A stretch of 61,401 nt of DNA, taken from an uncultured SAR86 cluster bacterium (GTDB taxonomy: Bacteria > Pseudomonadota > Gammaproteobacteria > Magnimaribacterales > D2472). The stretch lies in assembly GCA_902541365.1 (NCBI GenBank), contig CACBQK010000005.1:1-61401 (forward strand). Reading direction: 5' to 3'. Both the position numbers and the translations under genes were made by a program. The notes under the pieces are model-generated. The model made no database searches, had not been told where the DNA came from, and saw nothing but the letters and a program-made list of their open reading frames with translations. This document shows, piece by piece, positions 40,221 to 48,946 of the stretch (position 1 is its first letter; each line of letters starts with the position of its first letter).

Positions 40221-41436
40221 ATTTGCCAGCAAAAATTATTTGATAAACAAAGAATAGTATATTTATCAAACTAGTGAATAATGTAAATTGCGAAGCAAGA
40301 GCTTGAATAGGGACAAGGCCAGATAAACAAACAATCAAAATAGCTAAATTCAAGGTACCCACACTAAGAAGAGCAAAAGGGCTATTTTGCATCAATAATG
40401 CAGTTATTGTTGGAATGATAACTAAAATGGCACCAAATATTGCTACCTGCTCATATGAAAAGCTATTTATATTTAGAAATAATGAATTAGAAATCAAAAT
40501 CATAGCTAGCATCTGTATTGCAGCAAAGACTTTGGTAGAAGTTGACATAAAAGGATTATATTTATTCTTTAAATCAACTGGCTTGCTTGGATACTTTTCT
40601 TCAACATCACTTGGACGCCAATAAGTTGGGGCATACCAAACTTTAAATTTATCTGAGAGTTTTTTAGTTCTCATAGAATCCAAGAACATATTGTAGAAAA
40701 CTTGAAAATTTGCCCAGACTGGATTCCAGCTATTTAATGCTTTAACAGTTCCATATACGGGTTTAATATCATCTTTTTCTTCGATGTAAGTTCCAAAGAT
40801 CCTGTCCCATATAATAAAGACGCCTCCATAGTTTGCATCGATATATTCAGGATTTTTGGCATGATGAACTCTATGATTCGATGGAGTAATGAAAATCTTT
40901 TCCATCCAGCCTAGTTTAGGAATATGTTCAGTATGAACCCAGTATTGGTATAGAAGATTAATTCCACCTACTGTTGCAAATACTTCCGCAGGTATGCCAA
41001 CCACCATCATAGGAACATAAAACATCCATTTCCAAAGGAAGCCTGTACTTGTCTGCCTCAAAGCAGTCGCTAGGTTATATTCTTCACCATGATGATGAAC
41101 AACATGCGTAGCCCACAAGATTTTTATTTCGTGGTGCAGTCTATGTTGGATATAGTAGGTTAGGTCATACATTAAGAAAGCTATAACCCAAGTTACCCAG
41201 CTATCCAATGGAAGTAGTTTAAGATTGAATGTTGTAGCCGCTAACGTAAAAAGGAAAGCATTAAAGCCTAAATTCAATATAACCGGGAACCTGCTAATTA
41301 AACCAATAGAGATGCTTACAAAAGTATCATTAATTCTATACGTATTATTTTTAACAATGAGACCATAGACGAATTCTATTATTATCAATAGAAAAAAAAC
41401 TGGTATTGCATAAAAAATTAATACTGATTTATCCAT
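40186..41436 (-). CDS. Fatty acid hydroxylase/sterol desaturase family protein (AGMO-like)
   Basis: This 416-residue membrane diiron enzyme has the histidine clusters HRLHH, HVVHHHGEEYN and NHRVHHAKN, which bind iron in the fatty acid hydroxylase superfamily. A further histidine pair lies in WVHTEH. Several transmembrane helices precede and follow the core, and the extended C-terminal membrane part resembles alkylglycerol monooxygenase-type members. It heads a leftward unit with the GcvT-like and MetF genes. The substrate is probably a lipid, but this is inference. Confidence 0.82.
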   Translation of the reverse strand: MDKSVLIFYAIPVFFLLIIIEFVYGLIVKNNTYRINDTFVSISIGLISRFPVILNLGFNAFLFTLAATTFNLKLLPLDSWVTWVIAFLMYDLTYYIQHRLHHEIKILWATHVVHHHGEEYNLATALRQTSTGFLWKWMFYVPMMVVGIPAEVFATVGGINLLYQYWVHTEHIPKLGWMEKIFITPSNHRVHHAKNPEYIDANYGGVFIIWDRIFGTYIEEKDDIKPVYGTVKALNSWNPVWANFQVFYNMFLDSMRTKKLSDKFKVWYAPTYWRPSDVEEKYPSKPVDLKNKYNPFMSTSTKVFAAIQMLAMILISNSLFLNINSFSYEQVAIFGAILVIIPTITALLMQNSPFALLSVGTLNLAILIVCLSGLVPIQALASQFTLFTSLINILFFVYQIIFAGKYEEFKLSNIRS

Positions 41437-41541
41437 AAAATTATTTTAAATGTTTTCTGATTAAAAATCTAAATTGAAATGCTTAGTTCAAACTTAGGAT
41501 TCAAAAGTATACACGTTATTCTGTGCAAATTAAAAAGAAAG

Positions 41542-41907
41542 CTATTCTTCTTTAGATAAAATTAATAATCCTGCTAGGATACCCAAATTCTTCACAAAAT
41601 TTTGTGTTTCATGAGCCTGATTTGGGTCTCCACTTAAATTCCAAAAATCATGAATATAAAAGTTTATGAGCAAGGTAGTTATGACTAAAGCAATTGAGCT
41701 AATTTTCAGATGCTTCCCAAATATAATAAATGATCCACATATGATTTGAGCTATTGCCACTATAGACAAAGAAAAGATCGGGAAGGGCACTTCTTTTGCA
41801 ATAACAACTTCTAAGTTTGCTGAAAAAAGAAATACTTTTGCAATTCCAGGTAGCAGGAAATATATGCCAATCAATATTCTTCCGATAGAGAAAAGATTCA
41901 TAGACAT
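41542..41907 (-). CDS. Small DoxX-like membrane protein
   Basis: This 121-residue protein has about four hydrophobic helices. It opens with the DoxX-like pattern FSIGRILIGIYFLLPGIAKVF and has GSFIIFGK in the middle. It lies 15 bases downstream of the DUF305/LVIVD gene and is the last member of the cobS-led leftward cluster. A second DoxX protein occurs at 33990. Function is uncertain. Confidence 0.7.
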   Translation of the reverse strand: MSMNLFSIGRILIGIYFLLPGIAKVFLFSANLEVVIAKEVPFPIFSLSIVAIAQIICGSFIIFGKHLKISSIALVITTLLINFYIHDFWNLSGDPNQAHETQNFVKNLGILAGLLILSKEE

Positions 41908-41922
41908 GTCTAATGACTATAA

Positions 41923-44136
41923 TTATTCAGATCCAGCACTTGGCCAAACTAAGGGAACTTGTTGCTGAGGATTGAATACTCTGGGGCCTTGAGCTGGATA
42001 AGCATTTGCTGCCGCACTTATTTCCTCTTTACTTAAATATTCGCTTGGTAAGAGCTTAAAGACGTCTAAACCTCTTTTAATCTCTGTACCATATATATAA
42101 CCTTCATAATAATATGTTGACCAATAGCCCCCAGATATTAAAAGATCTTTAAGAATTGGACCTCTATCGAAGTAAGCTATTTCAATTGGGTTTGAAGAAT
42201 CTGTAAAATCCATTATTGAAAGACCGCCTTGATACCAAGCTTGAACAAAAATATCGCGGTTAGGAATCGGAATTATTGAGCCATTATGCGCAACACAGTT
42301 TTCTGTTTCCATTTGCGGAGCTGGCATTTTGTAATGGCTTCTAAACTCTAATTTATTATCAACAATATCGTAAATGGCATCTGCTCCCCAATCTAATGGA
42401 TCCCATGCTCTACATCTAGCTCTTCCGCCACCACCCCACTCATCAGTGAAGATAACTTTAGTTCCATCATTATTAAAAGTAGCCGAATGCCAATATGCAA
42501 AACCAACATCAGTAACAACATCTAATCTTTTTGGATTATATGGATCAGAAATATCAAAAAGTATTCCATTTCCAGAACAAGCACCTGCAGCTATCTGTGC
42601 TGATGGGAAGACTGTAATGTCATGACACTGATCTGTTCTTCGAGTATCCTGAGTGTCATCTCCGTGATCACCACCTCTCCATAGACCAGCTAATGAACCA
42701 GTTTCAGGATCAGCAAATACAGCTGGGCTTGAAACAATTCTAGACTTAGATGGATCAGAAATTGGTATCTCTATAACATCTATTCTAAATAATGCTGTTC
42801 TTTGATCACCAGCAATATTTCCTATACATTCTTCCATCTCTTCATCATCCCTCACTCCGCCAGTTCCAGAGTTATAGACAATTATTTTTCCATCCGTTGT
42901 TGGCCCATCGACAACAGAGTGAGTATGAGAACCTCTGCAGGTTTGAACAGCGCCGACTTGTTTTGGTCTTTCTAAATCTGAAATATCAAATATTCTTATT
43001 CCTCTAAACCTCTCAGGGCTTGCGTCTCTGCTAACACCTTCAAGTCCACAATCTATTCTACTTCTGTTCTCTTCAACAGACATAATAAGTATGTCACCAA
43101 CAATTGATACATCACCTTGACCACCTGGACAAACAACTGATGATATAAGATTAGGGATTCCATCTGAATCAATCTTATACATATTGAAGCCGTGATAACT
43201 TCCTGCAACCAGTAAGTCATCTCTAAATGCCATATCAGTATTTGAAAAACTTAGCATCGGTGATCTAAGAGATCTTGATATTTCTGCAGTGGTTTTTCCT
43301 TCGTTATCTTCAGTAAGATCTTCTGAGCCTTTGCCCGTTGGATTAGTTGGATCATAAAAACCTGTTGGTTTTCTTAATGAAGCTATCAATTCTAAATTGA
43401 GTATTGCTTCATCTGCAGTATAAAGACCATGAGCAAGTCCAGATCTTGGATCATCAGATAAACCAACAGCTATGGTATTCATTCTTTCAATTTCTACTCC
43501 CTGATCATTTACAAGGTCAGAAACAAATTCATTCAAGATTGGATCATATGCAGCACCTGAGAATTTCTTAAGATCTTTTACCATTTCAAGAGCTCCATCG
43601 TGGTGAGCAATCATTAACTGAAGGAAAAGCCTGTCAAAGTCAGTACTTTTTGAGTTTTCCAATTCTTCTAATTGTTTTGGGCTAGCCATGCCAACCATAT
43701 CAAGGTGCATGCTCATATCATGATGCCCCATATTGTGATGATTGTTTCCATGATCCATCATAGAATGTTTATTTTCTTCAGGAACATTCTCACCTCTATC
43801 TTTAAGCCAACCTTCCATAAAGCTAATTTCATCTTCTTGAGATGCGTCAATTCGATCGGCTAAATCAACAATAGTAGGGTTATTTGTTCTTTTACCAACC
43901 ATACTGGACATAAGTATTGCCTGCTCGTGATGCACTATCATTCCTTGAAGGAACTTAACATCAGCTTCAATATATGAAGTATTTGCAATATTCGTTGCAT
44001 CCTCCGCATCTAGATTCTTAGATTCTTCACCAGGAGCTCCTGGCAAAATAATAGGTGCGTCATTAGCAGCCAACTCTGAATAGTAAAATAAAAGACAAAT
44101 TGAAAATAAAGTTTGTAGTAATAGATTCTTTAACAT
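41923..44136 (-). CDS. DUF305 plus LVIVD-repeat exported protein
   Basis: This 737-residue protein has a signal peptide and two DUF305 half-repeats, each with a paired-His helix: IVHHEQAIL at 68-76 and IAHHDGALEM at 177-185. A His/Met-rich linker (124-147) between them contains at least nine His and six Met. The C-terminal two-thirds is an LVIVD-type beta-propeller (FDISDLERPK, FDISDPYNPK, MDFTDSSNPI). Both modules occur separately in metal-related and secreted proteins. Metal, perhaps copper, binding is inferred. The stop is 15 bases from the DoxX gene. Confidence 0.8.
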   Translation of the reverse strand: MLKNLLLQTLFSICLLFYYSELAANDAPIILPGAPGEESKNLDAEDATNIANTSYIEADVKFLQGMIVHHEQAILMSSMVGKRTNNPTIVDLADRIDASQEDEISFMEGWLKDRGENVPEENKHSMMDHGNNHHNMGHHDMSMHLDMVGMASPKQLEELENSKSTDFDRLFLQLMIAHHDGALEMVKDLKKFSGAAYDPILNEFVSDLVNDQGVEIERMNTIAVGLSDDPRSGLAHGLYTADEAILNLELIASLRKPTGFYDPTNPTGKGSEDLTEDNEGKTTAEISRSLRSPMLSFSNTDMAFRDDLLVAGSYHGFNMYKIDSDGIPNLISSVVCPGGQGDVSIVGDILIMSVEENRSRIDCGLEGVSRDASPERFRGIRIFDISDLERPKQVGAVQTCRGSHTHSVVDGPTTDGKIIVYNSGTGGVRDDEEMEECIGNIAGDQRTALFRIDVIEIPISDPSKSRIVSSPAVFADPETGSLAGLWRGGDHGDDTQDTRRTDQCHDITVFPSAQIAAGACSGNGILFDISDPYNPKRLDVVTDVGFAYWHSATFNNDGTKVIFTDEWGGGGRARCRAWDPLDWGADAIYDIVDNKLEFRSHYKMPAPQMETENCVAHNGSIIPIPNRDIFVQAWYQGGLSIMDFTDSSNPIEIAYFDRGPILKDLLISGGYWSTYYYEGYIYGTEIKRGLDVFKLLPSEYLSKEEISAAANAYPAQGPRVFNPQQQVPLVWPSAGSE

Positions 44137-44150
44137 AATTAATTCCTAGG

Positions 44151-44273
44151 TTATCTAAACCTGTTAATACGATCTTCCCTATCTGTTTGTTTTTTTGATG
44201 CTTTTACTTTTCCAAGTTTAAAAAAAACAAACAGTGATAGTGCAGCAAGAATTACAAAAAATAAGTTTTCCAA
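44151..44273 (-). CDS. 40-residue single-helix membrane protein
   Basis: A short frame opens with TTG at 44273, 3 bases after the stop of the Bax inhibitor-1 gene, and ends with TAA at 44151. The product has one hydrophobic helix (LFFVILAALSLFVFFKLG) and a basic, charged tail. It lies tightly between two genes on the same strand in the right reading direction. The start has no strong ribosome site, so translation may be coupled to the upstream gene. It is too short to assign to a family. Confidence 0.45.
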   Translation of the reverse strand: MENLFFVILAALSLFVFFKLGKVKASKKQTDREDRINRFR

Positions 44274-44276
44274 GAC

Positions 44277-45011
44277 CTATCTCGATCTAATTTTTGCTAA
44301 AAGTCTGAGAATTTCAAGATAAAGCCAGACTAAGGTTACCATTAATGAAAATGCACCGTACCATTCCATATACTTTGGAAGTCCAGCTTCAGAACCTTCT
44401 TCAATAAAATCAAAATCTAGGACTAGATTTAGAGCGGCGATACCTACAACAAATAAAGAAAAGCCTATTCCAAATAATCCATTTGAATGAATGAACCCAA
44501 TACTATTTCCAAAAAAAGACATTATAAAGCTAATGAGGTAAAGCAAGAAAATACCCATGGTTGCTGAGAAAATCATCAAACGAAAATTTTCAGTAGGTTT
44601 GATAATCCCACTTTTATAACAAAATAGGAGTGAAGCTAAGATTCCAAAGGTAAGGCCAATAGCCTGAATACCAATACCCGGATACTGTGATTCAAAAACC
44701 ATAGTAATTGCTCCCAAAGCAACACCTTCTATTGCTGCATATGCCGGAGCAGTATAGGGTGAGTTTTTAGGTCTAAAAATAGTAAATAGAGCTATTATAA
44801 AACCAATTATTATTGCAGGAAGTGCCAATGCTGGAGCATTCCAGCCAAAAAATGCACCACCAACACATAAAGCTAAAAGGATTCCTGTTTTATTTACAGT
44901 TCCATCAAGAGTCATTGTTGCGCCAGCAACATCTTGATTGGTATTAAAATGACTTTGAAAAGCTGGGTTACCAGATCTGCCAAAGTTATTTAAAGCTGAA
45001 TGTTTAGACAT
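44277..45011 (-). CDS. Bax inhibitor-1 (YccA/YbhL-like) family membrane protein
   Basis: This 244-residue protein has about seven transmembrane helices. It belongs to the BI-1-like family, shown by the YAAIEGVALGAITMVFE segment, IGLTFGILASLLFCYKSG, and LNLVLDFDFIEEGSEAGLPKYMEWYGAFSLMVTLVWLYLEILR. The two acidic residues late in the protein correspond to the di-aspartyl sensor region of the family. It lies 18 bases downstream of the diiron protein gene. Family members act in ion leak or membrane stress; the role here is unknown. Confidence 0.88.
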   Translation of the reverse strand: MSKHSALNNFGRSGNPAFQSHFNTNQDVAGATMTLDGTVNKTGILLALCVGGAFFGWNAPALALPAIIIGFIIALFTIFRPKNSPYTAPAYAAIEGVALGAITMVFESQYPGIGIQAIGLTFGILASLLFCYKSGIIKPTENFRLMIFSATMGIFLLYLISFIMSFFGNSIGFIHSNGLFGIGFSLFVVGIAALNLVLDFDFIEEGSEAGLPKYMEWYGAFSLMVTLVWLYLEILRLLAKIRSR

Positions 45012-45029
45012 ATATTTACCTATATAAGA

Positions 45030-46130
45030 TTAAACTGGGATTTTTTCAAATGTTTCAAGGGGCTTTCTCATTTCTGCCCAATCACATTCAAAATCATCTG
45101 GGGCATTTTCATACTCTAATAGACCAAGAGCCTCAAATTTTGGTCTAACTTCGTCAGTAAGCAGACCAATTCTTGATAGATTAGGTATAACTCTTGAGAA
45201 GAGGAAGTTTCTGAACATTTCAAAACTTCCAGTATTTAATTGGAACTCCCTAGCTTCTTCCTCTGTCATATTTAAAAAGCGTTGTTGAGATTTGGTATTG
45301 ATAAGTCTCTCTCTTGAAATCACGCAAGCTTCATACGCAAACTCGGCTCTTTCATTAATTTCTTCTGGACTTAAGGTTTTAATAAAATCTTCCAAGTAAT
45401 TAATGCCAAAAGTTACATGCCTAGCTTCATCTCTGATAACGTAGTGAAGTAGCTGCTTTAAAAGAGGATCTTTTGATATAGATTTCAGCATAGAGAAAGC
45501 TGCAAGAGCAAGACCTTCAATAATAATTTGCATCCCTATAAATTTGAGGTCCCATCTCTCATCTGTAAGTATTTTATCAAGCAGTGACTTTAACGCAGGA
45601 TTAATAGGGTAGTGAATACCTATCTTTTCTTGCAGGTATCTATTGAAAACTTCAACGTGTCTTGCTTCATCAAATGTTTGTGATGCTGCATATAGCTTAG
45701 CATTATAGGTGGGTGCACAACTTGCTAATTGAGATGCAACAAGGAGGGCGCCTTGCTCACCATGCAAGAATTGACTCATTAATTCAGCAACATCATGTCT
45801 GTCAAAAAGGATTTTTTCTTCATCCGATAGATTTTCATATGCTTCCAGTGTTTCATGAGGTAGCTCATCATCAGTCTCAAGGATTCTTTCATCTGGGGGA
45901 TGCGTATAATCCCAGTTAAGATCAATCGACCCATTCCAGTTTAATTCTTTACCAAGCTCATAAAGCTTTTTAATTCTGTTATCTGCAACTGTGTAGTCCC
46001 AGTTATATGACCCAGTTAAAGGAGTTTTGAATATTTCAACTACATCCTCTACTTGTGATTGTGAAAGAGGCAGATCATCGTCAAAATAAATTAGATCTTC
46101 GGGTGGTCCATTTTGTTTTTTTATTTTCAT
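45030..46130 (-). CDS. Ferritin-like diiron protein
   Basis: This 366-residue soluble protein has two helix pairs with complete diiron ligands: E125 (HGEQGALL), E155/H158 (FDEARHVE), E205 (IIEGLALA) and E235/H238 (RDEARHVT). This E-ExxH-E-ExxH pattern is the ferritin-like/ribonucleotide reductase R2 class. The N-terminal 110 residues are acidic and not recognised. It could be an oxygenase, oxidase or desaturase-like enzyme. It follows cobT after 15 bases, which suggests that its metal centre may be serviced by the AAA+/VWA pair. Confidence 0.85.
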   Translation of the reverse strand: MKIKKQNGPPEDLIYFDDDLPLSQSQVEDVVEIFKTPLTGSYNWDYTVADNRIKKLYELGKELNWNGSIDLNWDYTHPPDERILETDDELPHETLEAYENLSDEEKILFDRHDVAELMSQFLHGEQGALLVASQLASCAPTYNAKLYAASQTFDEARHVEVFNRYLQEKIGIHYPINPALKSLLDKILTDERWDLKFIGMQIIIEGLALAAFSMLKSISKDPLLKQLLHYVIRDEARHVTFGINYLEDFIKTLSPEEINERAEFAYEACVISRERLINTKSQQRFLNMTEEEAREFQLNTGSFEMFRNFLFSRVIPNLSRIGLLTDEVRPKFEALGLLEYENAPDDFECDWAEMRKPLETFEKIPV

Positions 46131-46145
46131 AGTTTAATTATAAAG

Positions 46146-47888
46146 TTATTCAAAAAGGCCAGTCAATTCATCTAACAGTGTTTCACCGAGACTGTCTGCA
46201 TTGCTTATTGTAATTGCATGATTATAGTATTTAGTGACGTCATGTCCGATACCTATTGCTAATAACTCTATTTGATCTTTTTCATAAATATCCGCAATAA
46301 CTTCTCTAAGATGATTATCTAGATAATGAGGGTTATTTGCAGATAGAGAACTATCATCAACGGGAGCACCATCAGATATTACTATCATAATTTTTCTGTC
46401 TTCAAATCTTTTTTGTAATCTTTTATTTGCCCACTGCAATGCTTCGCCATCTATGTTCTCTTTTAATAAACCATCTTTTAAGATGACGCCAAGAGATTTA
46501 CGTGATTTCCTCCAACTATCCTCTGCTGATTTAAAAACGATATGTCTTAAGTCATTTAATCTTCCCGGATGTGAAAAACCACCTCTTTGAAACCAGCTTT
46601 TTCTTGAATCGCCACCTTTCCAATGTTTTGTTGTATAACCAAGAACTTCTGTTTTCACAGAACACCTCTCAAGGGTTGTTCCTATGATTTCAGCACAAAC
46701 AGCAGCAAGATTTATTGACCTTCCCCTCATTGATCCTGAGCAGTCAATCAATATGGAGATAACCGTGTCTTTAAAATCACTTTGCTTTTCTTCTTTGAAG
46801 CTTAACGGCTTGTTTACATCAGTAATTATCCTTGTAAGCTTTGATGTATCTAAAACTCCCTCATCTAGATCAAACTTCCAAGATCTATTCTGCTTTGCCA
46901 GTAATAAACGCTGAAGTCTATTAGCTAATTTTCCAATTGTTTGCAAATGAGGTTGAATGAGTTTATCTAACTGTATTCTTAGTCTGTTAATTTCTTTGAG
47001 ATTTGAAAGTTCTGCTGCAGAAATAATCTCATCATACTGAGTAGTAAAAACAGAGTAATAAGAGTTTTCTTTTCCTATTTGATTATCATCAAAATCAACA
47101 TTTGCTTCCAACTCTTCATCTATAGATACCTCAGCCTCTTGCAATATCTCTTGCTCATCTGGCATTTCATCAACAAGTGATTGCATGAGATCTATTTCAT
47201 TACTAGGCTCCTCATCACTTTCAATTTCATTCAAATTATCAGATAAGCTCTCTTCATTTTCATCACTTTGCTCATCAAATTTTTCTTTTTCTTCATTCTC
47301 CTCTGACTTTTCTTGCTCTAGTAATTTAAGAGCATTTAGCAAAGATAATGAGCTTTTAAGAAAAGATTCTTCATCTTCAATTGAAGAAATCATATCTTCA
47401 GATATTTTTTGGGAATTTCTTGAATTTATATTTGGGATTTGATCAATTAATCTTTTTTGGTCTTTATCTAATTTAAACCCATTTAGATTTTTAAACCAAA
47501 GATTAATTAATGTGGATAGTTGAATCTCATCATCAGCTAAGTTTTTAGTTACATCAATTGAAAAATTTTGAATATTTAATTTAGCTCCATCATATTCTTT
47601 AGAGCCTAAGATTTCTGCTCTGGCCATTTTGAGTTCATCAATTATTTCTCCAGCTTCGCCAGGTAATGTTTTTTTAATTAGATTATGTTTTAACCAAAAT
47701 GCTTGCCTATCTGTTCTGCCTTTCCATGCAGACAACTTTCTCTTAATTCTTGGTGGATTTTTTAGATTTAATTTAGAGCCTTTTGGAATCAGCCTATTAG
47801 AATTCTCTGCGACAATCTCTTTATTTTTAGTTACTGCCCTAGTCCAAGATAAAGCTGCATTTTGTTGTTCGTCGCTATTAATAGACAT
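46146..47888 (-). CDS. cobT: CobT-like VWA-domain protein
   Basis: The start was set at ATG 47888, which overlaps the cobS stop by one base, rather than at an upstream in-frame site. The 580-residue product has a basic N-terminal region, a very acidic middle (about 195-275), and a C-terminal VWA domain with the MIDAS motif LIDCSGSMRG. ISDGAPVDD is seen near the end. The segment YTTKHWKGGDSRKSWF and the FKSAEDSW region match CobT. In cobalamin synthesis CobT partners CobS and CobN. No CobN or other cobalamin gene is visible here. Confidence 0.85.
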   Translation of the reverse strand: MSINSDEQQNAALSWTRAVTKNKEIVAENSNRLIPKGSKLNLKNPPRIKRKLSAWKGRTDRQAFWLKHNLIKKTLPGEAGEIIDELKMARAEILGSKEYDGAKLNIQNFSIDVTKNLADDEIQLSTLINLWFKNLNGFKLDKDQKRLIDQIPNINSRNSQKISEDMISSIEDEESFLKSSLSLLNALKLLEQEKSEENEEKEKFDEQSDENEESLSDNLNEIESDEEPSNEIDLMQSLVDEMPDEQEILQEAEVSIDEELEANVDFDDNQIGKENSYYSVFTTQYDEIISAAELSNLKEINRLRIQLDKLIQPHLQTIGKLANRLQRLLLAKQNRSWKFDLDEGVLDTSKLTRIITDVNKPLSFKEEKQSDFKDTVISILIDCSGSMRGRSINLAAVCAEIIGTTLERCSVKTEVLGYTTKHWKGGDSRKSWFQRGGFSHPGRLNDLRHIVFKSAEDSWRKSRKSLGVILKDGLLKENIDGEALQWANKRLQKRFEDRKIMIVISDGAPVDDSSLSANNPHYLDNHLREVIADIYEKDQIELLAIGIGHDVTKYYNHAITISNADSLGETLLDELTGLFE

Positions 47889-48862
47889 TAAGTATTTTCT
47901 ACTTCCAGCTCTTCGGCAAAACACCTCTGGAAATATTCAGCAACTATAGGTTTTTCAAGATCATCACACTTATTAAGAAAAGAAAGCTTGAAAGACTCGT
48001 GAATGTCTTTAAAGATAATGAAGTTTTCCGCCCAAGTAAGGAGTGTCCTTGGAGACATAAGGTTCGATATATCACCATTTATAAAACCCTGTCTTGTTAA
48101 GTTACAAAGTTTAATCATATTAGAAAGTATTAATTTCCTTTTGGCAGAATTAAAGCCTTTGAGTTTTCCAAGAACTAACTTAGATTCGTGTTCAGGGGTT
48201 AAATAATTTAAAGTGGATAAAATGTGCCATCTATCCATTTGGCCTTGATTTATTTGTTGTGTTCCATGATAGAGGCCTGTTGAATCTCCCATTCCAATTG
48301 TATTTGTAGTTGCAAAAAGCCTAAAGTTTGAGTGTGGTCTTAAAACTCTATTTTGATCCAACAAAGTAAGCTTCCCTTCCACTTCCAAAATCCTTTGGAT
48401 GACAAACATAACATCTGGTCTCCCAGCATCATACTCATCGAAAACAAGAGCAACAGGATTTTGAATTGACCATGGAAGAATACCTTCTACAAATTTGGTA
48501 ATTTGTTTTCCATCCTCAAGCTTAATAGCATCTTTACCGAGTAAATCTAACCTACTAACATGACTATCTAAATTTATTCTGATGCATGGCCAGTTCAATC
48601 TTGCTGCAACTTGTTCTATATGCGTTGATTTACCAGTACCGTGATAGCCTTGGATAACTACTCTTCTGTCATGCTCAAATCCAGCTAATATTGATAGGGT
48701 AGTTTTTTCATCAAATATATAAGAGTTATCTATTTCCGGAACCCATTCAGTTTTTTCACTAAAGCCTTTGACAGTCAAATCAGAATTTATTTTAAAAGTA
48801 GATCGAACATTAATCTTTTGATCTGGCTTTTTTGGGAGATTAATTTTTTCTTCAGTATTCAT
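47888..48862 (-). CDS. cobS: CobS-like AAA+ ATPase
   Basis: This 324-residue MoxR/CobS-type AAA+ ATPase has Walker A GYHGTGKST at residues 72-80 and Walker B ALVFDEYD. The segment RPHSNFRLFATTNTIG is the sensor region, and RILEVEGKL precedes it. CobS hydrolyses ATP to drive metal insertion with CobT. It is the first gene of a leftward cluster. Its upstream side (48863-48946) also holds the promoter area of a divergent SDR gene. Confidence 0.9.
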   Translation of the reverse strand: MNTEEKINLPKKPDQKINVRSTFKINSDLTVKGFSEKTEWVPEIDNSYIFDEKTTLSILAGFEHDRRVVIQGYHGTGKSTHIEQVAARLNWPCIRINLDSHVSRLDLLGKDAIKLEDGKQITKFVEGILPWSIQNPVALVFDEYDAGRPDVMFVIQRILEVEGKLTLLDQNRVLRPHSNFRLFATTNTIGMGDSTGLYHGTQQINQGQMDRWHILSTLNYLTPEHESKLVLGKLKGFNSAKRKLILSNMIKLCNLTRQGFINGDISNLMSPRTLLTWAENFIIFKDIHESFKLSFLNKCDDLEKPIVAEYFQRCFAEELEVENT

Positions 48863-48946
48863 CTTATAAGCAATTTTTGAGTCCTGTATACTACATCCTG
48901 AGAAGTTAAACTTCCACTAATTATAAAATGTTTTTGAGTTTATAAG

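Noticed and set aside
45030-48862. Cobalamin biosynthesis operon
   Set aside because: Only CobS and CobT are present. No CobN or other cobalamin gene is seen nearby.
48863-48946. Operator between cobS and the SDR gene from the partial TTATAAG/TTTTTGAG repeat
   Set aside because: The similarity is short, AT-rich and imperfect, and could be chance in this base composition.
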